Shown: piece by piece, positions 1 to 8,138 of the stretch
Layout: each line of letters opens with the position of its first letter
Position numbering within the stretch: the first letter of the stretch is position 1
Origin: Kitasatospora phosalacinea
GTDB taxonomy: Bacteria > Actinomycetota > Actinomycetes > Streptomycetales > Streptomycetaceae
Length of the DNA stretch: 64,000 nt
Assembly (NCBI RefSeq): GCF_030268885.1
Contig: NZ_BSSA01000002.1
Location: 1-64,000 of the forward strand
Direction: 5' to 3'
Position numbers and translations under genes: made by a program
The notes under the pieces: generated by a model
What the model saw: the letters and a program-made list of their open reading frames with translations, nothing else
The model's database searches: none
Told to the model about the DNA's origin: nothing

Positions 1-92
1 CCGCTGCTGCTGCACGCGCCCAGGGTCAGGGCGAGGGCCCCGGCGGCGAGCAGGGCGGTGAGGGTGCGGCGGTTGCGGGTCTGCGCGGACAT
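1..92 (-). CDS. Lipoprotein, N-terminal part only (gene runs off the left edge)
   Basis: About thirty codons read leftward from an ATG at 90-92 that follows a GAGGAGAG ribosome site. They give a classic lipoprotein signal: Arg-rich start, Ala/Leu-rich core and an LGAC lipobox followed by serines. The mature part lies outside the window. In actinomycetes a SigK-type sigma factor often sits beside a fasciclin-domain lipoprotein, so that is a reasonable guess (inference only). The gene is divergent from the sigma factor. Confidence 0.75.
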   Translation of the reverse strand, partial: MSAQTRNRRTLTALLAAGALALTLGACSSS

Positions 93-587
93 GGCGGATC
101 TCTCCTCGGTGCTGGGGTGACGTGGTGGGTGGCTACGGATGGGGTGGCGGCCGGACGGTCAGGTGACGGTGGCGACGCCGGACGACCGCGGCAGTCCGCG
201 GGACGGCGCGGCAGGAGGAGTCGGCCGGCTGCTCACACCCCCGGTTCGGGGCCTGGACGGACGCGGATTGGTGGCACCCTCCGACTCACCCGATCGGGTG
301 AGGCCGGACATCGACGCCCGCACGCACCCGGCGACCGGCCGGAGCGACCTTCCCGCCCCCGGCCGCCTGCTCCCCTTCGATCGCCCCGGCGGTCGGAACC
401 CCGCGGAAACGGTGGCGTCCCGTGCACGGAGCGACCAATCCGGGCACCGCGCGGCGTCGAACGCCGATCGGGAGCAGGTCCCTGCTCACCTGCCGCACGA
501 GCCGCCGAACGCGGCCCTCCGACGGAAGGCGCCCATGTCACCCACCACCCCGGGAGCACTCCCCGCCCGACACTCCGGAGCCGCTCC
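93..587. other. Intergenic region upstream of the sigma factor
   Basis: About 495 bases separate the divergent lipoprotein and sigma-factor genes. Overlapping open frames here are high-GC shadows without ribosome sites. It must hold both promoters, but I cannot single out a convincing -35/-10 pair. A small inverted repeat (GAGCAGG/CCTGCTC) lies at about 471-486. Confidence 0.5.
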
Positions 588-1175
588 GTGGTGAGCAGTG
601 TCGTCCGCCTCCCCGATCCCGGCCGCCCCGGGCCCGACCTCGAGGAACTGATCGGCCGGGTCGCCCTCGGCGACCAGGACGCCTTCTCCCGCCTGTACGA
701 CGCGGTGGCCGGTCCCGTGCTCGGGCTGGTGCGCCGGGTGCTGCGCGATCCCGCGCAGTCCGAGGAGGTCGCCCAGGAGGTCCTGCTGGAGGTGTGGCGC
801 ACCGCCCCCCGCTACCGGCCGGAGCACGGGAGGGTCATGCCGTGGGTGATGACCATCGCCCACCACCGCGCGGTGGACCGCGTCCGGGCCGCCCAGGCCG
901 CGGCCGACCGCGACCGACGCGCCGCGGCCGCCTCCCACACGACGGCCTTCGACGAGGTCGCCGAACAGGTCGAGGGCCGCCTGGAACGCGAACAGGTCCG
1001 CCGCTGCCTGAGGACGCTGACCGAACTGCAGCGGGAGTCCCTCACCCTGGCCTACTACCGGGGCTACACCTACCCGCAGGTCGCCGAGTCCCTCGGCGCC
1101 CCGCTCGGCACCGTGAAGACCCGCATGCGCGACGCCCTGATCCGCATGCGCGACTGCCTGGGAGTTGGCACATGA
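588..1175 (+). CDS. sigK: ECF RNA polymerase sigma factor, SigK type
   Basis: A 195-residue extracytoplasmic-function sigma factor that would direct RNA polymerase to a small stress regulon. Region 2 is visible as the DAFSRLYDAV...EEVAQEVLLEVW stretch and the PWVMTIAHHRAVD core-binding helix. Region 4 is the C-terminal helix-turn-helix with RESLTLAYYRGYTYPQVAE and GTVKTRMRDAL. There is no SnoaL-like extension. The GTG at 588 is chosen because GGAG lies 8 bases upstream; GTG 591 is equally in frame. The stop overlaps the anti-sigma start (ATGA), so the two are translationally coupled. The symbol follows the pairing with an RskA-type partner and is an inference. Confidence 0.88.
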   Translation: MVSSVVRLPDPGRPGPDLEELIGRVALGDQDAFSRLYDAVAGPVLGLVRRVLRDPAQSEEVAQEVLLEVWRTAPRYRPEHGRVMPWVMTIAHHRAVDRVRAAQAAADRDRRAAAASHTTAFDEVAEQVEGRLEREQVRRCLRTLTELQRESLTLAYYRGYTYPQVAESLGAPLGTVKTRMRDALIRMRDCLGVGT

Positions 1176-1915
1176 ACGCCACCGCCGACCTGCACACCCT
1201 CACCGGCGCCTACGCCGCCCACGCCCTCGACGACACCGAACGCGCCGCCTTCGAGCACCACCTGGCGCACTGCGCCTCCTGCGCGCAGGAGGTCGCCGAG
1301 TTCGCCGCCACCCTCGCCAGGCTCGGCAGCGCCGAAGCCACCACTCCCCCGCCCCACCTGAAGGCCAAGGTCATGGCGGCCCTGCCCACCACCCGGCAGG
1401 ACGCCCCGCGGGTCGCCCCCGCCTCCGTTGCCCGCCCGGGCGGCCGACTCTCCCGGCGGTGGCAGGGGTTCGCCCTGGCCGCCTGCCTCACCGTCGCGGT
1501 CGGTGCGGGCGCGGTGGCCGTCCAGCAGCACCGGGAGACCGAGCGGGCCCGGACGGAGGCGGCAGCAGCACGACAGCAGCAGGCCACCCTCACGGCCCTG
1601 CTCACCGCTCCCGACGCCCACCTCTCCACCGGCCGCGTGACCGGTGGCGGAACCGGCACCACGGTGTGGTCGCCCACGCTCGGCCGGGCCGGGTTCTGGG
1701 CCTCCGGGCTCCCCGCCCTGCCCGGCGACCGCGCCTACCAGCTCTGGTTCGACGACGCGGGCACCATGCGCCCCGCCGGACTGCTCCCCTCCGACGGCGC
1801 ACTGGTCCTGGCCGGCCCCGTCGACGCGGCCTCTGGAGTCGGCGTCACCGAGGAACCGGCAGGCGGCTCCCCGCACCCCACCGGCGCCCCCCTCCTCCTG
1901 CTGCCCCTGACCTGA
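1172..1915 (+). CDS. rskA: Membrane anti-sigma factor, RskA type
   Basis: A 247-residue single-pass membrane protein expected to hold the upstream sigma factor inactive until regulated proteolysis releases it. The cytoplasmic N-terminus (about 1-60) has the zinc-associated anti-sigma motif H30-x3-C34-x2-C37. One transmembrane helix lies at about 98-118. The extracytoplasmic C-terminus (about 140-247) matches the RskA sensor domain, with the typical FWASGLPALPGDRAYQLWF stretch. The ATG overlaps the sigma-factor stop. A GC-rich hairpin follows the gene. Confidence 0.88.
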   Translation: MNATADLHTLTGAYAAHALDDTERAAFEHHLAHCASCAQEVAEFAATLARLGSAEATTPPPHLKAKVMAALPTTRQDAPRVAPASVARPGGRLSRRWQGFALAACLTVAVGAGAVAVQQHRETERARTEAAAARQQQATLTALLTAPDAHLSTGRVTGGGTGTTVWSPTLGRAGFWASGLPALPGDRAYQLWFDDAGTMRPAGLLPSDGALVLAGPVDAASGVGVTEEPAGGSPHPTGAPLLLLPLT

Positions 1916-1943
1916 TGCCCGGAGCACCGTCGGTGGCGGACGG

Positions 1944-1964
1944 TCCCGGCTCCGGAGCCCGGGA
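1944..1964 (+). terminator. Hairpin after the sigK-rskA operon
   Basis: A near-perfect GC-rich inverted repeat centred on GGCTCCGGAGCC, 28 bases after the rskA stop. There is no clear T-run, so it may serve as a weak terminator or as an RNA-stabilising 3' stem. Confidence 0.4.
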
Positions 1965-2012
1965 CGAAACACCCGGAAAAGGTGACGTGTTCTGTCAGTT
2001 TTGCCGTGAACG

Positions 2013-3089
2013 ATGGATGACATGAGCAACGAGGAGATCACCGAACGGAACACTTCGACGACCGCGGGAGCAGCCGCGGCGGGCCCGCTCGCGGGGCGGG
2101 TCGCGCTCGTCGCGGGCGCCACCCGGGGAGCGGGGCGGGCGCAGGCCGTGGAGCTGGGCCGGGCCGGTGCGACCGTGTACGTCACCGGCCGCACCACTCG
2201 GGCCCGGGCCAGCGAGGTCGGCCGGACCACCGAGACCATCGAGGAGAGCGCCGAACTCGTCTGCGCGGCGGGCGGGACCGGGATCGCGGTTCCCACCGAC
2301 CACCTCGACGAGGCCCAGGTGCGCGCCCTGGCCGAGCGGATCGACCGGGAGCACGGGCGGCTCGACGTCCTCGTCAACGACCTGTGGGGCGGCGAACACC
2401 TGCTGGCCGCCTCGGTGTTCGGGAAGAAGAGCTGGGAGACGCCGCTCGCGGACGGCCTGCGGATCCTGGAGCTCGGCGTCCGCTCGCACGTGATCACGGC
2501 GGCGCTGCTGCTCCCGCTGCTGATCCGCTCCGACGCGCCCTTGCACGTGGAGGTCACCGACGGCACCGCGCGCTACAACCGCCGCTACCGGGAGAACATG
2601 TACTACGACCTGGCGAAGAACGCCCCGATCCGCCTCGCGTTCGGGCTGGGGCAGGAGTTGGCGCAGTACGGGGGCACGGCGGTCGCGGTCTCGCCGGGCT
2701 TCCTGCGCTCGGAGCAGATGCTCGCCCACTTCGGCGTGCGCGAGGAGAACTGGCGCGACGCGATCGCCCAGGAGCCGGCGTTCGCGATCGCGGAGTCCCC
2801 GCGCTACCTGGCCCGCGCGGTCGCGGCGCTGGCCGCCGACCCGGACCGCGCGAAGCGGTGGAACGGCGCGTCCACGTCCAGTGCGGAACTCGCCAAGGCG
2901 TACGGGGTGACGGACGTGGACGGCAGCCAGCCGGACGCCTGGGCGTACTTCGAGGACGTCGCCCGTGGCGGGGAGATCTCCCCCGAGGACTACCGCCGCG
3001 CCGCGCCCTCCGCGGGTTCCGCCGCCCCGGCTCCCGACTCCTCGGCTCCCGGCTCCGCGGGTTCCACCTCCGCGGAGTCCGCCCCGTAG
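2013..3089 (+). CDS. SDR-family oxidoreductase
   Basis: A 358-residue short-chain dehydrogenase/reductase. The Rossmann nucleotide-binding motif GATRGAGRA is at about 35-43, preceded by the usual RVALVAG strand. The active-site region is unusual: the expected YxxxK reads YYDLAKNAP, and the NAG-type motif reads NDLWGG. This variant is typical of actinobacterial SDRs with long insertions. The substrate cannot be inferred. The tail after about residue 320 is a low-complexity Ala/Ser/Pro run that overlaps the end of the convergent WYL gene by 100 bases. ATG 2022 is an alternative start; neither has a strong ribosome site, so the mRNA may be leaderless. Confidence 0.82.
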   Translation: MDDMSNEEITERNTSTTAGAAAAGPLAGRVALVAGATRGAGRAQAVELGRAGATVYVTGRTTRARASEVGRTTETIEESAELVCAAGGTGIAVPTDHLDEAQVRALAERIDREHGRLDVLVNDLWGGEHLLAASVFGKKSWETPLADGLRILELGVRSHVITAALLLPLLIRSDAPLHVEVTDGTARYNRRYRENMYYDLAKNAPIRLAFGLGQELAQYGGTAVAVSPGFLRSEQMLAHFGVREENWRDAIAQEPAFAIAESPRYLARAVAALAADPDRAKRWNGASTSSAELAKAYGVTDVDGSQPDAWAYFEDVARGGEISPEDYRRAAPSAGSAAPAPDSSAPGSAGSTSAESAP

Positions 3090-4093
3090 AGGGCGGCCAG
3101 GGCGGTGGCGCGCTCGCGGAAGCGGGCGCGCAGGCGCGCGGGGGCCAGGACCTCGGCGTCCGCGTCGAGCCTGGCCAGCTGGTCGAAGGCGACGTCCTCG
3201 GACTCCACCGGCAGGTCGAGGGTGACCAGGCCGGCCGGGTCCGGGGCGCTCGCCGAGGCGAGCGCGTCCGCGACGGCGGCCCCGTCCACCACCGCGGGCA
3301 GCCGCCGCAGGCCCCGCTCGGTCAGCCGGACGGTGACGGTGGTGCGCAACAGGGCACGGGCGAAGGCGAGGGACCTGGCCTCCCAGTGGGCGGCCAGGTC
3401 GAAGGCCGGGTCGCGCGCGAACGGCCCCTCGGTTCCGGCAGCGGCGGCGAGCGCGGTGATCCGGTCGACGCGGTAGGTGCGCCAGCCGCCGTCGCGGTCC
3501 TCCTGCGCGCCGGGGACGCGGGCCACCACGTACCAGGTGCCGGCCTTCAGCACGAGCCCGTACGGCTCCACCACCCGCGCCACCACGGTGGGCGGCGCGC
3601 CGTCCCGGCCGGGCCGCGCGTACGACAGCTCGACGGGCCGGTCCGCCCACACCGCGCGGGCCAGCTCGGGCAGCAGGTCCGGGGCGGCGGGTTCGCGGAA
3701 CCAGGCCGGGGCGTCGAGGTGGAAGCGGCGCACGGAGGACTCGGCGGCCCGGCGCACCGAGGGGAGCAGGGTCGCCGTCAACTTCAGCCGGGCGGTCTCG
3801 GCCGCGTCCGAGAGCCCCAGGTCCTGCAAGGCCGAGGGCACGCCGGACAGGAAGAGCGTCTCCGCCTCGCCGGGACGGAGCGTGGTGAGCCTGGTCCGGT
3901 ACCCCGCGGCGAGGAAGTACCCGCCCACCCGGCCGCGCTCCGACCGCACCGGGACGCCCGCCTCCTGCAGGGCCTGGGCGTCGCGGATCACGGTGCGCTC
4001 GGAGACCTCCAGCTCGCGGGCGAGGGCGGCCGCGGTCAGGCCGGGGCTCGACTGGATCAGGAGGGCCATGCGGATCAGGCGGGCGGCACGCAT
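2990..4093 (-). CDS. YafY-type transcriptional regulator (HTH-11 plus WYL domain)
   Basis: A 367-residue regulator. An N-terminal winged helix (about 1-60) contains LTAAALARELEVSERTVIRD and ends in GRVGGYFL. A WYL ligand-sensing domain follows at about 150-230 (ELSYARPG...VVEPYGLVLKAGTWYVVA), then a WCX-like C-terminal part. ATG 4093 is chosen because the HTH starts directly after it; the longer open frame upstream has no family match. WYL proteins often respond to nucleic acids or small ligands and usually control neighbouring genes. The convergent SDR, overlapping by 100 bases, is a possible target. Confidence 0.85.
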   Translation of the reverse strand: MRAARLIRMALLIQSSPGLTAAALARELEVSERTVIRDAQALQEAGVPVRSERGRVGGYFLAAGYRTRLTTLRPGEAETLFLSGVPSALQDLGLSDAAETARLKLTATLLPSVRRAAESSVRRFHLDAPAWFREPAAPDLLPELARAVWADRPVELSYARPGRDGAPPTVVARVVEPYGLVLKAGTWYVVARVPGAQEDRDGGWRTYRVDRITALAAAAGTEGPFARDPAFDLAAHWEARSLAFARALLRTTVTVRLTERGLRRLPAVVDGAAVADALASASAPDPAGLVTLDLPVESEDVAFDQLARLDADAEVLAPARLRARFRERATALAALYGADSAEVEPAEPGAEESGAGAAEPAEGAARR

Positions 4094-4263
4094 CCCCCAA
4101 GGATCACCGACCCGGCGGACAACCGACACCTCCGCCGCCGGGCGGCCCGGAACCGGCCCCGCAGAGGAACACATCGGACGCGATTCCGGGTCGTCGTGGC
4201 CCATCGCCCGAGCGCCCGGTGGGGGAGGAGCCGGTCAGGCAGCGTCGGGCCTGGCTCTGGTGC

Positions 4264-4307
4264 GGTGGGCCGCCAGGGGTTCGAACCCTGAACCTACGGA
4301 TTAAAAG
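4264..4307 (-). repeat. Distal attachment site: 44-bp copy of the tRNA-Lys 3' end
   Basis: This stretch is identical over 44 bases to 8137-8180, the 3' part of the tRNA-Lys gene from the anticodon loop to just past the acceptor end. Similarity stops abruptly on both sides, which is what site-specific integration into a tRNA gene leaves behind. It cannot form a tRNA alone. Together with the tRNA-proximal copy it bounds a 3.87-kb island. Confidence 0.85.
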
Positions 4308-4526
4308 ATCAAGCCCGATCGTGCCCCGCACAGCTGTCATCGCTCACTACGTACTACCTCTGCAGGCTGGCATGTGGTGGCGTGCCGCTTGATCCGCCTG
4401 CGAGGCGGCTCTGCCGCGCGGTCCGCTCACGCACCGGCAGCGGGCCCGGACTCCTCATACCACCGATGACGCGGCCGGGCGCAGGGTCCGACGCCCTCCC
4501 TCCGCTGTTCTGTTCCGCGTTCGGGA
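4308..4526. other. Left flank of the tRNA-Lys island, no gene seen
   Basis: Between the distal att copy and the toxin gene there is no open frame with a ribosome site or family resemblance. If an integrase was once here, no remnant is legible by eye. Confidence 0.4.
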
Positions 4527-5012
4527 TCAGACCTGGACCACATGAACGTCCTGGGCGTCCAACGCCTTCAGGTAGGCCGTGAGGTCATCCGGGTCACTGG
4601 TGAGAACAACCGCGCTGCCATGCCGGGCCGCTGTCAACGCGACCAAGGCGTCCACGGCGTCCGGACGCTTCTTCGGAGGCAAATCGGCCACAGCAAGTGC
4701 GCTACCGATGCGTTGCCACTCCGCCAGATCCGGCCCGGTCGCGCACATGATGCAGACCGTCTGTCCAGCAGTGGTGGGGCGCATCGCCAGGGCCGAACTC
4801 CGTGCCTGCGGAACCGTACAGTCCTTGAGGGCCGCGGCCATGGCGTGCACAGTGGCCGGACTGGGCCTCCACACCTGGGCCAGTACCGGCCCGAGCACAA
4901 CCGCGCGATGCGGCGTGTCCTTGAGGCCGTCGTGCAGCCGCACCGCCTTGGGCTTTCGGTCAGCAAGCGCGATCAGCATGCCGGTGTCGTAGACCGGTAC
5001 CCGCGCGGTCAC
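4527..5012 (-). CDS. PIN-domain toxin, VapC-like
   Basis: A 161-residue protein with the PIN ribonuclease fold. Candidate metal-binding acidic residues are D9 in the opening VYDTGMLIALAD, D118/D121 in KKRPDAVDALVALTAARHG, and D140 with D142/D143 in LTSDPDDL. Such toxins usually cleave tRNA or rRNA when the antitoxin is degraded. The GTG start overlaps the antitoxin stop as GTGA, so the pair is coupled. It is longer than an average VapC (about 130 residues), as some actinobacterial PIN proteins are. It lies inside the tRNA-Lys island, where it may stabilise the island. Confidence 0.8.
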   Translation of the reverse strand: MTARVPVYDTGMLIALADRKPKAVRLHDGLKDTPHRAVVLGPVLAQVWRPSPATVHAMAAALKDCTVPQARSSALAMRPTTAGQTVCIMCATGPDLAEWQRIGSALAVADLPPKKRPDAVDALVALTAARHGSAVVLTSDPDDLTAYLKALDAQDVHVVQV

Positions 5013-5335
5013 GCGGCGTTGCCCGGACGGGCCGTAGGAGCATCCGCGCCATAGATGAGCTCCATGGCGTCCGCGACCTCCCGGCGTTCCTCCTCCGTGA
5101 GGTCTTCATCGGCGACGTCGGGCAGCGGAGGCAGTTCGGCCGCCTCCGCCTCCGCTGCGGCGATTACCGCGTCGATCCGCGCGAACTGCGCCTCAGCGGC
5201 TTCCGCCTCGGCCATTTGCCGGGTAGCAGCGTTGACGAGATAAGCCGAAACATCCAGACCCGCCCGCTCGGCATGCTCCCGAATGCGCTCGGCGTGATCG
5301 CTGTCGAGGCTGATGCTGATCCTGGTCTTGGCCAT
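5009..5335 (-). CDS. Antitoxin with ribbon-helix-helix N-terminus (VapB/CopG-like)
   Basis: A 108-residue acidic protein. The first 45 residues (MAKTRISISLDSDHAERIRE, then AGLDVSAYLVNAATRQ) match a ribbon-helix-helix DNA-binding domain. The rest is Ala/Glu-rich and disordered, as expected for the toxin-wrapping segment. It precedes and overlaps the PIN toxin gene. ATG 5335 has GAGGG just upstream. Tandem TATTACG repeats immediately before the gene are a plausible binding site for autoregulation. Confidence 0.8.
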   Translation of the reverse strand: MAKTRISISLDSDHAERIREHAERAGLDVSAYLVNAATRQMAEAEAAEAQFARIDAVIAAAEAEAAELPPLPDVADEDLTEEERREVADAMELIYGADAPTARPGNAA

Positions 5336-5345
5336 GCCCTCAGCT

Positions 5346-5361
5346 TATTACGCGTATTACG
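5346..5361 (-). promoter_or_regulatory. Candidate antitoxin operator: tandem TATTACG repeats
   Basis: TATTACG occurs on the plus strand at 5346-5352 and again at 5355-5361, nine bases apart, with the palindrome TACGCGTA between them. It lies 11 bases upstream of the antitoxin ATG. Spacing of about one helical turn is what a ribbon-helix-helix repressor needs. The role is inferred. Confidence 0.45.
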
Positions 5362-5572
5362 ACTCGCCAAGCGCCTTCCTCCCGACGGTCGCCTTCAGGG
5401 CCCGCCTTCGGTCCAGGCTCCGGGGCGAGGGACCCTCTCGTTGCCGGAAGCGGTTGCTCGGGCGCCTGGGACGTGACCGTTCCAGGGGCCCTGCACCGTC
5501 GAGCAGCACGACCGCCTTCGTGCCCCGACTCAGACTCGGCGAGCCGTTGAGCCAGTGCACCCACCAGCCGGA

Positions 5573-7888
5573 TCACCCACCCCCGCGGCGTCGGTCACCC
5601 ACCGGTTCATGGGCGCGCCGGTAGTCCTTGATCAGCCCGCTGGACAGGCGTCCACGCTCGCTGACCACCCGCCCCTGGCTCTTGGCCCACTTCCGGACCA
5701 GCCTCGGATCCACGCCCTCGGCCACCGCTGCGGCCGCGACCCCCCGCTCCCGTGGCGCTGGCACGGGGACGGGCTGCGGGGACGGCTCGGGCGGGTCCGT
5801 GACCGTCCCTTCCGCAGCGACGCCCGAACCACCAGCCGCATCGATCACCGCAGCCAGCGCCCGCAGCCGAGCGGCGACCAGAGCCGGCGGCACCGTGATG
5901 ACGTGATCGCAGTGGTGCTGCGCTACCGCGGCCACGAACGGCGACGCCATGAACTCCAGGGCCTCTTCGATCTCTTGCCGCTCCAGCGGGGTCTCCAAGG
6001 CCCCTTTGGTCTCCCGCCAGATATCGCGCACCCCCAGCGCACCGGCGTTGTGCTCGATGTCGGCGGGGTCGTTTCCGCTCCGCCACAAGGCGAGCAGCAC
6101 CTGGCTCAGCACGTCCTGCCGTCGCTCCGCCGCCTGCCAGACCGGTTCGAGCCTGCTCGCGTCCGTCACGGCCACCAGCCCGGAGATCTCGTGCGGTGCC
6201 AACGGGGTGCGACCGTGGCGCAGCACGGCATCCGCGAGTTGCTCCGCCGTCAGCAGGGCGACCCCGCCCTCGGCCGCCTCTCGCTGCACCCGGGCGTCGA
6301 ACCGGGGCCCGACCAACAGGGTGTGTTGCGCTCCGTGGCGCGCCCGGCGCTCACCCAGCCGCAGGAACTTGACGTCCTGGTCCGTGACCAGCCCCGCTCC
6401 ATCCGTCTTGGCCTCCACCGCAACTCTCAGCCGGTCGGTCGGCGACCGCCACAGGTCGATGACCACATCGGTCTTCTTCGGCCCGCTGTGAGCCTGGGTC
6501 TTCAGCCCGAGCGCACGGAAGGCCCCGGCAACCGCCCGCTCGAACCGCTGGTAGTCCGCACTGTCGGTGGCCGCCCTGACGATCTCGGCGGCCAGCAGCT
6601 CCCGCCGGTCCGGAACGTCGGCGATGCTCTCCGTCGTCCGTGGCGGATCGGGGTGCTCCCCGATCGCTCCGCCCGCTGGACCGGTGTCGTCCGCCGGGAC
6701 GAGCAGCGGGAGCGTCCCGACCAGCGCGGTCCCCAACTGCGTCCTCCGGATGACCAGTCCGATCCGTTCCGCCAGCCCGGTCTCCAGCAGCAGCGCGACG
6801 CGACGCGTCGTCTCCTCCCGGGTGAGCTGCACACTGGGGTACCGGCGGGCCAACAGGTCCAGGAGCCCAGCGACCTTCACCCCGTCGGTGATCGCGTCCA
6901 GGGTCTCCCCAACCAACGCGACTTTCATGTGCAGGAACCGGATGAAGTCCAGTGCTTCGCCCGAAGCCAGGCAGCTCGCCCCCAGGTCACTCGCGGCGAA
7001 CGCGTCGGCCCCCACCTGGGTCAGGAGCCCCAACGCTCGCAGGGTCTGCAAGGTCTGCTCCGCAGACGTTTCCGAAACGCCGAACTCCTCAACGCAGAAT
7101 TCCGTGAAACCGCCCCGGTCGATCTCGGGAATGGCCGCATTCACCAGGCGGCTGATTCCCTCCACCCGCCACCCACCTGCGACATAACCCGTGGGAATCC
7201 TCCGCTCTCGTAGCGCCGCCTGGTCGAGGCACTCCAGGCCGGCCGCCAACAGGGCGGGAGGCGGCGGGAGTTCAAGATCCGCCACCGGGCTCTTGCGACG
7301 GTGCTGCAGGTCCTCCGGCTTCGCTAGCTCCAAGATCGGCAGGAACTGCCGGCCCCGTTCGGTCAGGACGATCCTGCCGTTGCTCCAGAATTCGACCAGC
7401 CCGGCCGCCCGGAGCCAGTACACACGTCGGCGCACTTGATCGAGCGACTCCCAACCGAGGCCGTACTGCTCGACCGCCACCCTGTTCAGCTCAACGTGGG
7501 TCGTCCCCTCCCCGACACCGGCGAGCGCCTCCCCGATGAACCTGACGTTCGCGTGGAGTACCCCGATGAGGTGGAGCTCGTCACCGGTGGCGAGGAAGTG
7601 ACGGGCTGCCTCCGTGAGGCTCAAACGCGTCGGACGCCCCTCACGCACCAGCAGCCCACAGGTGCCTACAAGGTGCAGCACCTTGCGCAGTTGGGTCGGA
7701 GCGTCCGCCCCGGGCCAGGTAAAGGACCGGTCGTAGCCGGAGTCCCTCGCGACATCCTCCAGGAGCGCCCTGAGATTTCCGATGATCTCCGTCGGACCGC
7801 CCGGCACGTGCGGTGCGCCTCCGGCGCGAGCTGGCCACGGAAGAACCCTCGGAAAATCACCCGGAGTCGATTTCTGCCCTGAATTCAC
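5573..7888 (-). CDS. PD-(D/E)XK nuclease with duplicated winged-helix modules and C-terminal Lsr2-like domain
   Basis: A 771-residue protein. Residues about 35-185 and 240-395 look like two related modules: each has a (T/S)G-(D/E)-x-L-x-x-I-x-x-LH-x-x-V-x-x-(I/V)GE-x-L helix pair and a winged-helix-like end. Residues about 445-530 carry a Mrr-like nuclease core with E450, D474 (TDVVIDLW) and E492-x-K494 (VAVEAKT). Residues about 725-760 (DPRLVRKWAKSQGR, then SERGR, then an IKDYRRAH end) closely resemble the Lsr2 C-terminal DNA-binding domain, including the RGR minor-groove hook at 745-747. No methyltransferase or helicase partner is nearby. The gene sits in the tRNA-Lys island beside a toxin-antitoxin pair, so I infer a defence role against AT-rich or foreign DNA. 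GTG 7888 has GAGGG upstream. Confidence 0.75.
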   Translation of the reverse strand: MNSGQKSTPGDFPRVLPWPARAGGAPHVPGGPTEIIGNLRALLEDVARDSGYDRSFTWPGADAPTQLRKVLHLVGTCGLLVREGRPTRLSLTEAARHFLATGDELHLIGVLHANVRFIGEALAGVGEGTTHVELNRVAVEQYGLGWESLDQVRRRVYWLRAAGLVEFWSNGRIVLTERGRQFLPILELAKPEDLQHRRKSPVADLELPPPPALLAAGLECLDQAALRERRIPTGYVAGGWRVEGISRLVNAAIPEIDRGGFTEFCVEEFGVSETSAEQTLQTLRALGLLTQVGADAFAASDLGASCLASGEALDFIRFLHMKVALVGETLDAITDGVKVAGLLDLLARRYPSVQLTREETTRRVALLLETGLAERIGLVIRRTQLGTALVGTLPLLVPADDTGPAGGAIGEHPDPPRTTESIADVPDRRELLAAEIVRAATDSADYQRFERAVAGAFRALGLKTQAHSGPKKTDVVIDLWRSPTDRLRVAVEAKTDGAGLVTDQDVKFLRLGERRARHGAQHTLLVGPRFDARVQREAAEGGVALLTAEQLADAVLRHGRTPLAPHEISGLVAVTDASRLEPVWQAAERRQDVLSQVLLALWRSGNDPADIEHNAGALGVRDIWRETKGALETPLERQEIEEALEFMASPFVAAVAQHHCDHVITVPPALVAARLRALAAVIDAAGGSGVAAEGTVTDPPEPSPQPVPVPAPRERGVAAAAVAEGVDPRLVRKWAKSQGRVVSERGRLSSGLIKDYRRAHEPVGDRRRGGG

Positions 7889-8071
7889 TGGCCGCCCTCA
7901 TGATTTGCGCGATCACAAGCATCATCGGAGATGCCCTCATTGGCACAGGATGTGCGATGGACATCATCAATGAGTCCGGAAGCCCGAAATTCGACGAACT
8001 GTGATAAAAGGTGATCACGGAAGAACGGATCCGGCTCGTCTCCGCGAGCCGCCCCCGGCCCGAAACCACAA

Positions 8072-8105
8072 CGGCACCCCGGCGCTTCGGTCAGCCAGGG
8101 TGCCG
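8072..8105 (-). terminator. Terminator-like hairpin downstream of tRNA-Lys
   Basis: CGGCACCC-GGC and GCC-GGGTGCCG form a strong stem with a roughly ten-base loop. On the minus strand it is followed by a TTGTGGTTT stretch. It lies just inside the island, so the island appears to supply the tRNA with a transcription end. Confidence 0.55.
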
Positions 8106-8138
8106 CACTACGGACGAGAAGAGCCCCTTCGTAGTAGG

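Noticed and set aside
5340..5576. Short minus-strand frames between the nuclease gene and the antitoxin
   Set aside because: Two overlapping frames exist, but both are Arg/Pro/Gly-rich, have no ribosome site and resemble no family.
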